A stretch of 64,000 nt of DNA. It comes from Dacryopinax spathularia. Taxonomy: Eukaryota; Basidiomycota; Dacrymycetes; Dacrymycetales; Dacrymycetaceae. A program made the translations under genes and the position numbers. Below are positions 44,670 through 55,034 of the stretch, piece by piece. Position 1 is the first letter of the stretch. Every line of letters starts with the position of its first letter. The DNA is taken from positions 186,001 through 250,000 of the forward strand of contig JBBPFI010000007.1 of assembly GCA_037974965.1 (NCBI GenBank), read 5' to 3'. A model generated the notes under the pieces. That model did not search any database. It saw only the letters and a list, made by a program, of their open reading frames with translations, and was not told the DNA's origin.

Positions 44670-45399
44670 ATGCCTTCTGCTACCTTCCATACCACAACGC
44701 CTACTTCTCCTACCTCCCGGTTGACCGTCACGTTGACTCCTATCATGTTCGTCCTTCCTCTACTTTCTCGTCATTTCCATTGTAGCTCACTAATCTACAG
44801 CACGACGCCTATCTGTAATTTAACGCCATGCACAGACTGCGCCCCTTGGCTCGCTCATCTGGGCAAATCACTGGACTTATTGACACTTCCCTTTCCTAAT
44901 AGCGCCGCGTGAGACTACCTAATTCTCCCTATCCCACTTTACCTAACACCAACGCAGGCGGCCTGCCTCAGCCTCGGCTGTCCTATCTCCGCTCAAACTC
45001 ACCGAGGGTATAAACGTCGACAAGAAATGCTACACGCCGCCCCTTATACCAAGTGACTATCCGTCGCCCACTGGCTCGCCCTTCAGCCTGGATATCAACA
45101 GCGGCGACCATCCGGCGCCAATTCCATCCTGGAACATCCCGAGCTTCTCCGATGCTGATACCTTGCCACGCCAGTCCGACGGCGACATGCGCTTGACTCC
45201 CTCAACCTCGCTTGCCACTACAGCCACAGGGACGGAAGCTGCTCTCATGGACGTCGCGCTCTCCCTCACTAACACAGTCGAGGTGCTTCGTAGCATTGAG
45301 AGGCGCCAAGAGCTTCTGATGAAGCGGACCCGTAAAGCTTTACGCTACAACAGGAAAGTGTCACGTAAATTGCTGCGGTTGTACAAAAGGGGCCTCTAA
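44670..45399 (+). CDS. 226-residue element protein with a basic C-terminus
   Basis: Two exons (44670-44908, 44958-45399) give 681 bases, 226 residues. The N-terminal half has a Cys pair (CNLTPCTDCAPW). The middle is Pro/Ser-rich. The C-terminal 60 residues form a helix (ALMDVALSLTNTVEVLRSIE) followed by a strongly basic tail (KRTRKALRYNRKVSRKLLRL) that could contact nucleic acid. No family is recognised. The next gene, RPA70-like, starts only about 200 bases downstream on the same strand. Confidence 0.62.
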
Positions 45400-45595
45400 T
45401 TAGAGTGCACACACTTTAGAACATGCATGACTAGCTTGTACTCATATAGACCAAATGACATGCACCCTTCCACGGAAGCAAATCACGGGCGCTATTGTGT
45501 GACTTGATACAAGCGGAGTCTGAATATCGCCACCTAAAGTCAACCGCCCTAGCTCGCGCATCTTTCCTTCCTACCACCACGCCCCCCCTAACACA

Positions 45596-48059
45596 ATGTC
45601 GTATCTCAAGCTTACCGCTGGCGCCTGCCGCAACATGCTCATCGGCCAGGTTGCCGAATATTCGTGCATCGTACAAGTGCAGAAAGTTGTCCCGTACCAC
45701 TTCAAAATGGGCGACGATGTCAAGATCAATCAATACTTGTATGCGCGCCGTCATTTATTTTGTTGCTCTACTTACTTACCTTCCAGCAGCTTGGAGCTCA
45801 GCGATGGTACCAACTATATCGTCTGCACTCTACATCCCGACCTCTACTCCCTCGTCGAAAGAACAGAAGACGAAGTGGCAAAAGTCAAGCAGTTCAGTAT
45901 GGTTCGCGTTGAGGGTTTCGTCAGGACCGTAACCTTAGGAGGTCGCATGTGCGTATCATATATGCACTGTTCTGCAGACAACCTGATCCTCTTCCAGCAC
46001 CGTCATCGTCACCGAGCTGAAGGTACTCAAGGATATGACGGCATTGAAAGGAAACCCGACCTTGTTGACGCTGACCGAACAAAACCCTACCCATACCACG
46101 TCTACGTCTCGTCAGCGTACTGCTTCGTCGGGTAAACAGCTTACGCACATCCCTTTTAACGCGGCTTTGCTTCCCGACGATGGTGCCGACAAACCCGCAA
46201 CTTATTGTATCATTAAGAAGGCCGCGAGCAATCCTATTCCCAAGGGATCTCGTGTCCACAAACGTTACCGCATTGCCGACATCAAGAGCACCACCACGAG
46301 GTAAGCTCTTCGGACATCAACACACATACCTGGCCAGTAACCATATCACGCCGCAGATTCTGGGTCGTAGCTCGTTTGACTCGCAAATCTACCAAATCAG
46401 AATATAGCAGCGATAAGGGCTCAGGCGCTCGCCAGCTGCTTACTCTGCACGACGAATCAGTCAGTCTCTTTTTTCTTACTCGCGCTTCACTTACTCACGC
46501 GGCTTTGACAGGGCGAAATAGGTGCTGTCGTATGGAACTCCGCTGTGGAAGCCAGCGACAAAATGGTCGTGGGCAAAGTACATGATAGCTCAGGTCTGTC
46601 GCCTCCCTGCTAACAACCCTCTAGGTATATGCACTCCATAATGGATCCACCTTGCCTCGCAATGCAGCAACAAACCCGATCCCTCATTCCGCCCAGCTCA
46701 ATTTCAATCCGGGCGCGAGATTCGAAGAGGTATGAGGCAAAGCTTTCCTTAACCTTGCAACTCTGACGACAACCAAGGTTGCGGACGATGGTTCCATCCC
46801 ACGCCATTGGTTCAACGCCATCGATCTTGATCGCGTAGCGCATCTGCGCGAGGGCGATTATTTCGGTGCGCATGATATATGCACAGCGAATGACACATTG
46901 TTTGACCTGAGCTTAGATATTCGCGCCATCATACACTCCGTTGGAAAAGGCGTCAAGTTCAAGCCAAAGTCGGGCAAGGTACTCATCACGTTATTCTCAC
47001 GCGTCTTCCCCTCACGCCTTCGTCTAGAAAGATACGCCTACCAGTTTCCTTGACGTCTGCGTTGTAGACAAATCGCTTGCCATGCTGAGGATTTGCGTCT
47101 GGCAAGACTTCCGCGCAGACTTCGAAGGACAGGAAGGGCGCGCTGTCTCTATTAAAGGACTGAAGTGGGATTATCATATGGGTGCCAGTGGCATGACTAA
47201 GACGGGCAGAACTATCATCTGGTACGACGACGAGTCCCCAGCGCACAAAGAGCTTTGCGATTGGTAAGCAGCTTCTGCCCGCGCTCGTTTTCGCCTCCAA
47301 CAAATAATAGGTACGCGAGGCAGAAGACAACCACCTTCCACCTTCTTTCCGCCCTCTTTACCGCATCCGGTAACAAGCCGGCCGACGCCACCGACCCCGG
47401 CGAATGCGTTACTATCCAGGACGTCGAAGAACGTGGTTTAGGCAAGCGCGAAGAGCCCGACACTTTCGACCTCATTGCAGATATCGAGGTCATCTCAACG
47501 GCGGAGGTCGGATATTACGCCTGCCGTGATTCGGAATGCCAGCGTCACGCCAAATACCTTGAGGACCAGAAGATATGGTCCTGTGACTCATGTGGCACTA
47601 CCTTCCGCAACCCACGCTTCCTGTACGTGTCGTCGGTTACAACAACTGGCAAGCCTAATATATGCGCAGGTTCCACCTCTCCATCCGCTTGGATGATGGT
47701 AGTCCCAATACTGTTGTCGCTACATCTTTCGATGATGTCGGCAGAAGCCTATTCGGCGATCTTGCTATCACCCTCCACCGACTCCAAAACAGCGACAAGG
47801 TAATTGTAGTCTCGCGACCCTAGTCCGTATCTAACTCGCGTACTAGGACGAGGACGTAGAAACCTTCGAAGCCTACCTCGATAAAGTGAAGGGCCGCTAT
47901 CGCGTCACTGTCGATGCGCAGACGACCGTCAACGAAGTCCCGAATGGCCATGTAAGTCATGCCGTCTATACAACTCCGCCGCTAATCCTCCCACAGACGT
48001 ACGTCAACGAAAGCTGGATCATTTCCAAGATGGTCCGCGATGGTCCTGACACCGACTGA
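45596..48059 (+). CDS. RPA70-like single-strand DNA-binding protein of the element
   Basis: Twelve exons (45596-45738, 45787-45948, 45998-46300, 46357-46459, 46512-46577, 46625-46729, 46778-46978, 47028-47263, 47311-47622, 47670-47799, 47847-47951, 47997-48059) sum to 1929 bases, 642 residues, the full length of replication protein A subunit 1. The N-terminal OB fold reads LTAGACRNML and LELSDGTNYIVCTLHPDL. DBD-A reads RFWVVARLTRKS, LLTLHDESGEIGAVVWN and GKVYALHNGSTL. DBD-B has DIRAIIHSVG. DBD-C has the zinc ribbon Cys511-x4-Cys516-x14-Cys531-x2-Cys534 (WSCDSCGTTFRNPRFL). The last strand is RFHLSIRLDDGS. It should coat single-stranded DNA in the nucleus. It could be the host's own RFA1, but its company of element genes makes Helitron cargo more likely. 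Confidence 0.85.
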
Positions 48060-48396
48060 GCCTCAACCGCGTCCTTTACGAACTGCTTCCACTCTTCTCA
48101 TGCACTGTACAACACGCACGGTTACCAATGACGACCCGAATACCACTCCCCGGCTTGAAGAATTCTTTGTACCGAATGCCCCTCATGTAATCCCACGGAC
48201 TACTCATGATAATGGATGCCGTTTACTGTATACTGGTGTGAGTCCCAGGCGTCGAACTAACCCTTTCTGCAAGCAGACATACCCCTACCTGGCTTAAGGT
48301 GCGTATCATCATGATCGCCACCGAATATAGTACTAACTACATCTTCGCAGATACACTCAACATTCCTCCTACTATCCTTCCACGATATCGTTTCAC

Positions 48397-48844
48397 ATGC
48401 TCACCTTCACGTTCGGCAATCCAAGTTTGACTCTACCGCCTCGCCCACCGCATCCTTCCGCCCAGCCTAAATATGTGTGTACGCCCTAATACTAGCAACC
48501 ACATTATTTACTAATGCTTCATAAAGGCACGCCCTTCATTCCTACTATTCGACTTTCTAACCGAAGTCGCTTTCCCTTATCCCGTGCGCATTTTATTCTT
48601 GCGTAATTATACTGGCGACGCTGACGTAATTGCATCCGCTTCCGCGTCCAGGATAATCACGTGCACATTCATGACTCTCCTCCGCGTCGAGGAAGGACCC
48701 TACTCGACATTGCTAATTGCCTCCGCCCTCTCTGGGCGCTCGTTCTACTCACCAACGCCGTCTTTACTCGCACGACCTCTCTCGACTCTTCAACAACGAC
48801 ATCTATACCTCTCGGGACAAGTTACAACTTCTAGCAATTCGTAA
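48397..48844 (+). CDS. 131-residue element protein, model uncertain
   Basis: Two exons (48397-48474, 48527-48844) give 396 bases, 131 residues starting MLTFTFGNPSLTLPP. The second exon contains strand-like segments (LTEVAFPYPVRILFLRN, ASRIITCTFMTLLRVEEG, HLYLSGQVTT). The size and the position directly after an RPA70-like gene invite comparison with a small RPA subunit, but I cannot see diagnostic residues. An upstream exon chain from about 48129 or 48211 is also possible. The 337 bases between the RPA70 stop and this start contain intron-like words and may belong to it. Confidence 0.45.
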
Positions 48845-48896
48845 GTACTAACGTTCTCCGTTTAATTAAACAAAAACTGACCTGCTCGTACAGCAT

Positions 48897-49584
48897 ATGC
48901 CTGCTGTTACGCGTTCTGGAGGACGCGGTGGCGGACGTGGCGGCAAGGTACGCATATACGTCCTTCTCGTACAACTTCGACTAATCTTATAACAGAAAGG
49001 CGGACGTAATCGCCCGGCTAGCACCTACAAGGCGTCTATAAAGAACGGAGGGTCGACTAAAGCAGCTCCTAAAGGCGACAAGGGCGAAACGGAAGAGGAA
49101 GATGCAATGGTACGTCTCGCAGCACTTTCACCCCTTTCCACATTCTCTAACCAACCGTTTCTTACACAGGACATCGATCCACCGGCCGAAGATACTACAG
49201 CCGCCAGTACTGAGGTGCGCCCATACTTTGTCGCCAGTTACTTAGCTAACGGAGCGTTTCTAGACGCATACAGCTAACCCCGGCGATCATACTACTACGA
49301 CGTCCACGAACATGGCGACGGACGACCCCATCGTCCTTACCAGCGGCGCCTCGACGACTAGCACCAACGTCAACTTCGACAATCTCGTCGGTGCTAGTAC
49401 TGCCCTTCTTCGCGACAACCAGTCGCAGCTCGGTATCCTCGTCTTGCAGAACCTCGATCATATCCGCCAACTCGAAGCCGACCTGGACGCTGCGAACGAC
49501 GAAGTCGTCCTCGTTAGAGCTCGCCACGATCGTCTGCAGGCCGCCTACGATAAACTCCGCGAGGAACTTCAGCGCAGGCACTAA
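48897..49584 (+). CDS. RGG-motif and coiled-coil protein of the element
   Basis: Four exons (48897-48947, 48996-49109, 49170-49214, 49264-49584) give 531 bases, 176 residues. It begins with a Gly/Arg box (RSGGRGGGRGGKKGGRNRP), a typical nucleic-acid-binding sequence. An acidic and Thr-rich linker follows, then a coiled coil over the last 70 residues (LGILVLQNLDHIRQLEADLD, LVRARHDRLQAAYDKLREEL). No family is recognised. With the left-end coiled-coil protein it brackets the element, and the two might interact, but that is inference. Confidence 0.68.
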
Positions 49585-50294
49585 TGTCGCCCAGTGCCTA
49601 CCGTTATACAACACTCAGTCGCCTGTACCAGTTCGCTACTTCAAGCTCTCGCCGTAGATTACATTACGAGTCCTTTTGTACCTAGGATTAGTTACAAACT
49701 ACCGCGTGTAATGCCATACAGTACCCTGTCCGCTTACTTAAGCATCTCTTATTAAGCATCTCTTACACTTAAGCATCTCTTATTAAGCATATCTTACTTA
49801 AGCAGCGTTGTCCAGGCCTGCGCGGAGCGGTTGACTATTAGTCATTATCCGTTAGCTTCTTTGTCGCTTCCGCAGCTCCGAGCGATCCTACGCTTCCTGT
49901 AAGGTCTTCTTGTCCCTATGGCTGTTTGCGTAGGATTCTTGGTGTCCTCAGCTTTTGAAACTCGGGCCTAGCATTCTCATGGCTGCTTTCCGCTTGTTTT
50001 GATACTTGTCAATGATACCGGCTCAAGCAAGTACGCATGAAGCTTCAGTGCTCTCGAACGACGATACCTGGCTCGGCTTGGCTGGCTGTGGCTTGCGGCT
50101 GGCCATGCCCGGATCATTGCTTGTTCGGAGCATTTACCACCTTTGGGTTCACGAAATCGTCGGGCCAAAAATGAGGTCTACAGTCTGTCACGTTGTGACC
50201 ATAAGTATTGGACATTCAAGGAGATGCTGCCATCAAATACACGCCTCTTCCTGCGAACCCGTCTCTGAGGCAATAATCGCGCGGCCTATCCTCC
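49585..50294. other. Right flank of the element and upstream region of the dead MCT copy
   Basis: Apart from the tandem repeat, no exon is visible. The switch from element to host DNA should fall between about 49805 and 49975; a CCTAG word at 49967-49971 is one candidate end but lacks an obvious hairpin. Confidence 0.4.
49734..49804. repeat. Short tandem repeat near the right end of the element
   Basis: Four to five copies of a TTAAGCATCTCTTA-like unit of 14-17 bases, each starting with the palindrome CTTAAG or TTAA. It lies between the last element gene and host DNA, where Helitron-related elements often carry subterminal repeats. Confidence 0.7.
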
Positions 50295-52024
50295 ATGTCT
50301 AATCAGCCCGTTCTTCCCGCAGTTCCTCCTGTGAAGGAAGAGATGTCCGTGCTAGGCCCGAGAAAGTCGACGAAGAAAAGCAAAGCGAGCGGTTCCCGGC
50401 AACACCCAGCGCGATCGAGATCCCGGATGGTGGCGTTCGAGCCTGGAGCACGGGTATGTGGCTTTCTGATCGTAGAGCTTCCCGCTGATGATCTGGTGCA
50501 GTTGCCGGGGCGTGGCTCGTCTCACTAACGACCTTCGGTTACATGAACGCATATGGCGTGTACCAAGCCTACTATATCCAGCACTTCCTGCCTTCCTACT
50601 CAGCGTCCGATATCAGCTGGATCGGAAGCGTGCAGATGTTGCTCATGTTGGGTATGGGGGTAATAACGGGAAAGCTGTTTGATCAAGGCTACTACCCGCA
50701 TCTCATGGTAGGTGGCACGCTGCTTTATGTTGGCTCCATATTCGCCCAGAGTGCGGCGAAGATGGACAAGTTCTACCAGGTACGCTTCGGGCTGCTTGTT
50801 CTCGCTAGCTTTCGCTCAGACAACACATCCAGTTGCTCCTTAGCCAAGGGATAGGTCAAGGGTTGGCTACGGGTCTGATATACCTTCCCGTGCTTTCCGT
50901 CATTGCGCATCATTTCAGGCGTAGGCGTGCTCTCGCCATGGGACTGCTCACAACCGGATCATCCATTGGAGCCTGGGAGCGTCTTTCCCAGTACGTTACC
51001 ACTTCGGTGTCCTTCCCACCGAACTTGACTAGAGTCGTCTAGTCATCGTCAGCAGTCTCCTTCGGTATTCGGGCTATACTTGGACCGTTCGAGCCGTTGG
51101 ATTCCTCATTCTGGGTTGTCTTGTCGTATTGATGTCTACGCCGCCCCCCCCTGGGCAAGCGAAGGACCAGCCAAACGTGTTGCATTTCTTCTGGGAGCCG
51201 CATTATGCACTCCTGCTCATCGGGGAGTTCCTCCTCTTTTGGTGAGTGTCCTTTCCGCGTAAGCATGCTTGCTGCGTCCCGAGGTGGGAACATTAACCAC
51301 GCGGACAAGTGTTTTATCTCCAGCTATTCGCATCCAACACGCTTACCAATCAGACATTTGCCATCTATACGGTATGTGCGCTCTCCTGTTGCCAGCACCG
51401 CTTAGCCTAATATTCAGCTGTCCATTCTTAATGCTGGTTCAATGATGGGCCGCATAGTGCCCAACTTCCTTGCCGACCGTTTGGGCGTGATGGCTCTGTT
51501 TCTACCTTGTTGCCTTGGCACAGCGATGATGATATTCGCACTGTTCGGCTGCAGCAGTGTCGGCGCCGTCGCTGTCTTTTGCACTCTGTAAGTGCCAAGG
51601 ACCTGAAATTGACGAAAAGATCTGGCTGAACATGCTTGTAATAGGGTTGGCTTCTGCTCGGGTGCCTACATCAGCCTGATGGCACCCGCAATGGCGAATA
51701 CAGCCCGTAGCGTGAACGAGATCGGGTGAGCGATCCTATGTTCCCTATTGACCCACTCTTTGAAATGTCTATGCCAGAGCGCGTATCGGCATTGCTACCA
51801 TGTGAATGGGCTTTTCGGGCCTTTCAGCAACGCCAATCGGAGGAGTACTCATCGGAAGCGGCTCAAACTACCACTGGTGGCAAGGAATCGTATTCGGCGG
51901 GGTACCTACTATCCGTTACTATCAACCTAGGAAGCAGTTGACTAACTGCCTGACCTCGATTGTACAGGTCAATGCAGGCGCTGGGCCCGTATGTCTCGCT
52001 GTAGCCTGGCGGTCGGAGCGTTGA
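50295..52024 (+). pseudogene. Decayed copy of the MCT-type MFS transporter
   Basis: All nine exons of the gene at 27776-29557 can be found in order, with introns at the same places (for example FGYMNAYGVYQAYYIQ, ISWIGSVQMLLMLGMG, QGIGQGLATGLIYLP, MANTARSVNEIG). The frame is lost in at least four places. The frame set by ATG 50295 is out of step with the conserved IEIPDGGVRAW words in the same exon. Exon 3 carries extra bases after GSSIG and ends in the wrong phase. A TGA at 51243-51245 replaces a Gly codon after LLFW, and a TGA at 51803-51805 follows IGIATM. The stop after AWRSER matches the intact gene's end. Probably no working transporter is made; a truncated product cannot be excluded. 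Confidence 0.82.
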
Positions 52025-52730
52025 CGACGGGGACAAGTGGCTGCCGGCCTTTGGGTGATGCTCCGGCCTTCCAGATGAAGCTACTCTCCCCTCTCAGCCG
52101 AATAGTTCGTGCTCCTACGCTCAATCTTTCAAAAGTCACCTTTTTCGCGCTCCCGGTGCTTCGCTTGGTCAAACGGTGCTGATCGGACATCATCGGCGAT
52201 TTACCAAACCCACCTCCTCAGTACTCTGTTCCGGGAGCAGGGGCCGGTCGGTCTTCTTCCATTCAGCCATTAGTCGTCTCTCGTTTGGTGCTGAGATACT
52301 CCTTGACGCCACAGTGTAAGGGATCAGGGGTATACCTACCCTTACACCAGCTGACGAGTGGTGCTTCCTGCATCGATCAACATCAACACGGCAAGACAGC
52401 GTCATGGTGGCTGTGCTTTTACGTCGATGACGTTGTCTCTCCCCACTCAGGGTCGTCAGGGTCCCTATCTCTTCTCCTCGTCCCTCTTCTTCCGCCGACG
52501 CATCGAGCAGCCAAGTTGACGGGATAGGCATGTGTAAAGGTGGGGCCGGCGTAATGCGCTCTTCTAATCCTGGCCTGGGGGAAGGGGGTGGTGTTGACGG
52601 ACATGGTATAAAGGTCGCGATGGGACGGGCTGGTCGTGCGCCAGAAAACCCATCCTGATATTCCAGTCTCCTCGGCAACCGCAAAGTTACCAGCTCAACA
52701 ACACCTTCAACATCAACTAGTCGAACTAAA
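52025..52730. promoter_or_regulatory. Intergenic stretch before the small coiled-coil gene
   Basis: No exon chain is convincing on either strand. The last 60 bases are rich in CAAC and CATCAAC words, a usual fungal 5' leader. Confidence 0.4.
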
Positions 52731-53330
52731 ATGCCGCTCTTCGGACACAAGCGCTCGACTTCTCCCTCCGCTGCCGCGCCAGCACCGACGGCGGCCGCTG
52801 CCGACCCGGCATACAACACCAACAATGCCAACACCGGTCGTAGCGGTAGCCTGTTCTCGCGCAACCGCAAGTCGGACAACATGGACAACATGAACAACGG
52901 CTACAATAATGGCTACAACGGAGCCAACGGTGTGCACCCTGCCAACCAGGTTGGCACTAACGGCTACGACGAGGGGCGCAGGAGCTCCGGCAGCTTCTTC
53001 TCCCGCAGCAGCAGGGGCGGGTCGATGGAGTAAGTGGTTTCGTGCATAACACGAATAGAAATACAGATGCTAATATCTTATCTCAGCTCTCAGAACATGC
53101 CCAACTCGCTGAACGACGCTCATGCTAAGCTCGACGCCGCTGTCGCCTCTGAACGCGCGGCCGACGCAGCCCTGCGTGACGCCCGTCTCGCTGTCAGGGA
53201 CGCTCGCGACATGGTTGACCGCCTTGAGCGGGAAGCTCGTAGGGAGGCTGATATGGCCGCTGCTAAGCTGAAGGAGGCGAAGACCATGCGCAAGACCGCC
53301 GGCGGCCTCGGCAAATTCGGCACAGCATAA
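52731..53330 (+). CDS. Small Asn/Gly-rich protein with an alanine-rich coiled coil
   Basis: Two exons (52731-53029, 53087-53330) give 543 bases, 180 residues. The first half is low-complexity (MPLFGHKRSTSPSAAAPAP, then NMNNGYNNGYNGANG and SSGSFFSRSSRGG). The second half is a single long helix rich in Ala, Arg, Asp and Glu (AKLDAAVASERAADAALRDA, ARDMVDRLEREARREADMAA). Such proteins are common and unnamed in basidiomycetes. Strong codon bias toward C-ending codons suggests high expression. No membrane or signal segment is seen. Function unknown. Confidence 0.75.
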
Positions 53331-55034
53331 ATACCCTGTACAACACCGCTGCTGCCTAACCTTCCCCATCTCCACTTGCCTGTATCGATAATCGCCACCG
53401 AGCCCCTGGATACCCGGACAAACTTTCGCAGCCGGAAAGGCTTGATACTTCTCGCAATTTGATACTCTTCAGTCATCGGATACACGCTGCTTTTCCTATA
53501 TTTTTTTGCCGTAAGGAATATTTGGCAAGCAAGACGCGACGAGCCCTTTTCCTTGCCTCCCTGCGATCCGTAAACCTTAATGTAGGCTATGCCACGTATA
53601 TGCCGCTATGAAGCAGTAGTGAAATGATGACAAGGAAAGTTACGAATGAAGTCCTGCTCAGCACCTGTCACGTGATGCAAGCCATGGATGGCGCGCACGC
53701 AACGCGTGTTTCGACCCCCACCTACTTACATCGAGACCTTCAGTGGACAGCTGCTCTCGCCATCATCCACGTCTTACATTTTCGAAGTCCTGTCCATGAT
53801 TCCGGGTCTCACCATTCTGCGTGCCCTTCTCGACCCGAGATCTGACACTTCGGGATTGAGAACGGGTGCACAGCCCATTTTGCTGCGCCCTGGAAGAGCT
53901 CACCTGCATCGCATTCACATACCTGCATGTATGCGCATGACCCATTCTCTCCAAGTAGTCTGGCAGCGAACTTCCAAGCATAACAATATTTTCCCGGAAC
54001 TTATCGAGTGTGCAGCGTTGCTGCAGCTATTCTGGCGAAATGCTGCCCAAGGCTCTGGCGATACAATCCCGACCAACTGGAAGGTGCTGGCAATAGACGC
54101 ATGTGCTAGGGGCTGTTCATGCCCTTGACCCGCATTCGCCTACCAATATCTAGTACCGTCGAAGAAGGACGGAAATGGACGCTTGAACTGGCTGCATAGC
54201 TCCAGCATCCTGGCTGCAGTGTTTAAAGGTCATTCTCATTGACGCTGCTCGGACGGGAGCGCATATAACGATCTTGCAGGGCACTTCATCGGATCCTGCT
54301 TACACCGCACCACTATCTCTGGACGAAACAGAGATGGCGTCTATGGAATCTACTGGACTTAAGTATGACCTCTTGTCACAAATCCGCCAAGTCCTCTTAT
54401 CCGTCACGACATCACACTCCCGTTGATGAGGATCACCCGTTATCATTCCATTATTGGAAGATGTCGTCGTCAGTAAACTTCCCCAGCGATACCGATACGC
54501 TGCTGCTGACTATTTCACAGAAGATTGCTCTCGGGAAAAGATAGAGAAAGCCTTCTGCCTGGAGGACAGGGGTAAGAAGGCATCCGACATGTTGGCCTCG
54601 TGGCAAAACTTCGCTGTATTGTCATGCTGAGTCAAAGGATCTATTGATATCATCCTTGAAGAAGTACGGTCTGCGTGCGCAATGCTTCGCTGATCGCTCG
54701 CTCGGGATTGTGAGTTTTCCGCTATCTGACAGAAGACCGCTGATCAGGTTGCCGAACAAGTACGGTTCAGCCCTCGAGGATTCTGCATGCCTGCATTCCT
54801 GCTCCCTCCACCTGGCCAGATGAGCTTATAACCCTGGCTGTCCTGGGATGGATTAGTCCTTGAGACAGCTCATTTCGTGTCTCCCCCAACACTGGAGAGC
54901 AAGCGCTGCCACCAACCGGTTTTGCGCAGTCCATCGTTGGGGCTCTCGCGTTGCCTCGGTGTACTAGGTGTGTGCTCCCTACGGTAACCGTTACAGGCGA
55001 TTAGCTAACAGACTGAAAAAAGACAGCAATTCCC
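53331..55034. other. Long stretch without a supportable gene
   Basis: About 1.7 kb. A 146-codon plus-strand frame at 53688-54128 (with LLQLFWRNAAQGSGDTIP) and scattered shorter pieces up to 54800 have gene-like words but no joinable exons. This may be a worn-out gene. No RNA gene is seen. Confidence 0.4.

Larger units (their letters stand above)
33060..49960. mobile_element. Giant Helitron-like element with ten genes (limits approximate)
   Basis: A block of about 17 kb in which every gene is foreign to the flanking host order and clusters around a Helitron Rep/helicase. From left to right: coiled-coil protein (-), Rep/Hel (+), 346-residue protein (+), family-X protein (-), 150-residue protein (-), family-X protein (+), 226-residue protein (+), RPA70-like protein (+), 131-residue protein (+), RGG/coiled-coil protein (+). 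The left limit is set where AT-rich debris gives way near 33.06 kb. The right limit lies after a short tandem repeat (49734-49804). I see no certain 5' TC or 3' CTRR hairpin, so the exact ends are open. The word CTGGACAACG occurs at 33157-33166 and inverted at 49806-49815, near both proposed ends. Confidence 0.6.

Noticed and set aside
49960-49975. CCTAG as the exact Helitron 3' end
   Set aside because: It is followed by C rather than the expected T and no stable hairpin lies just before it.
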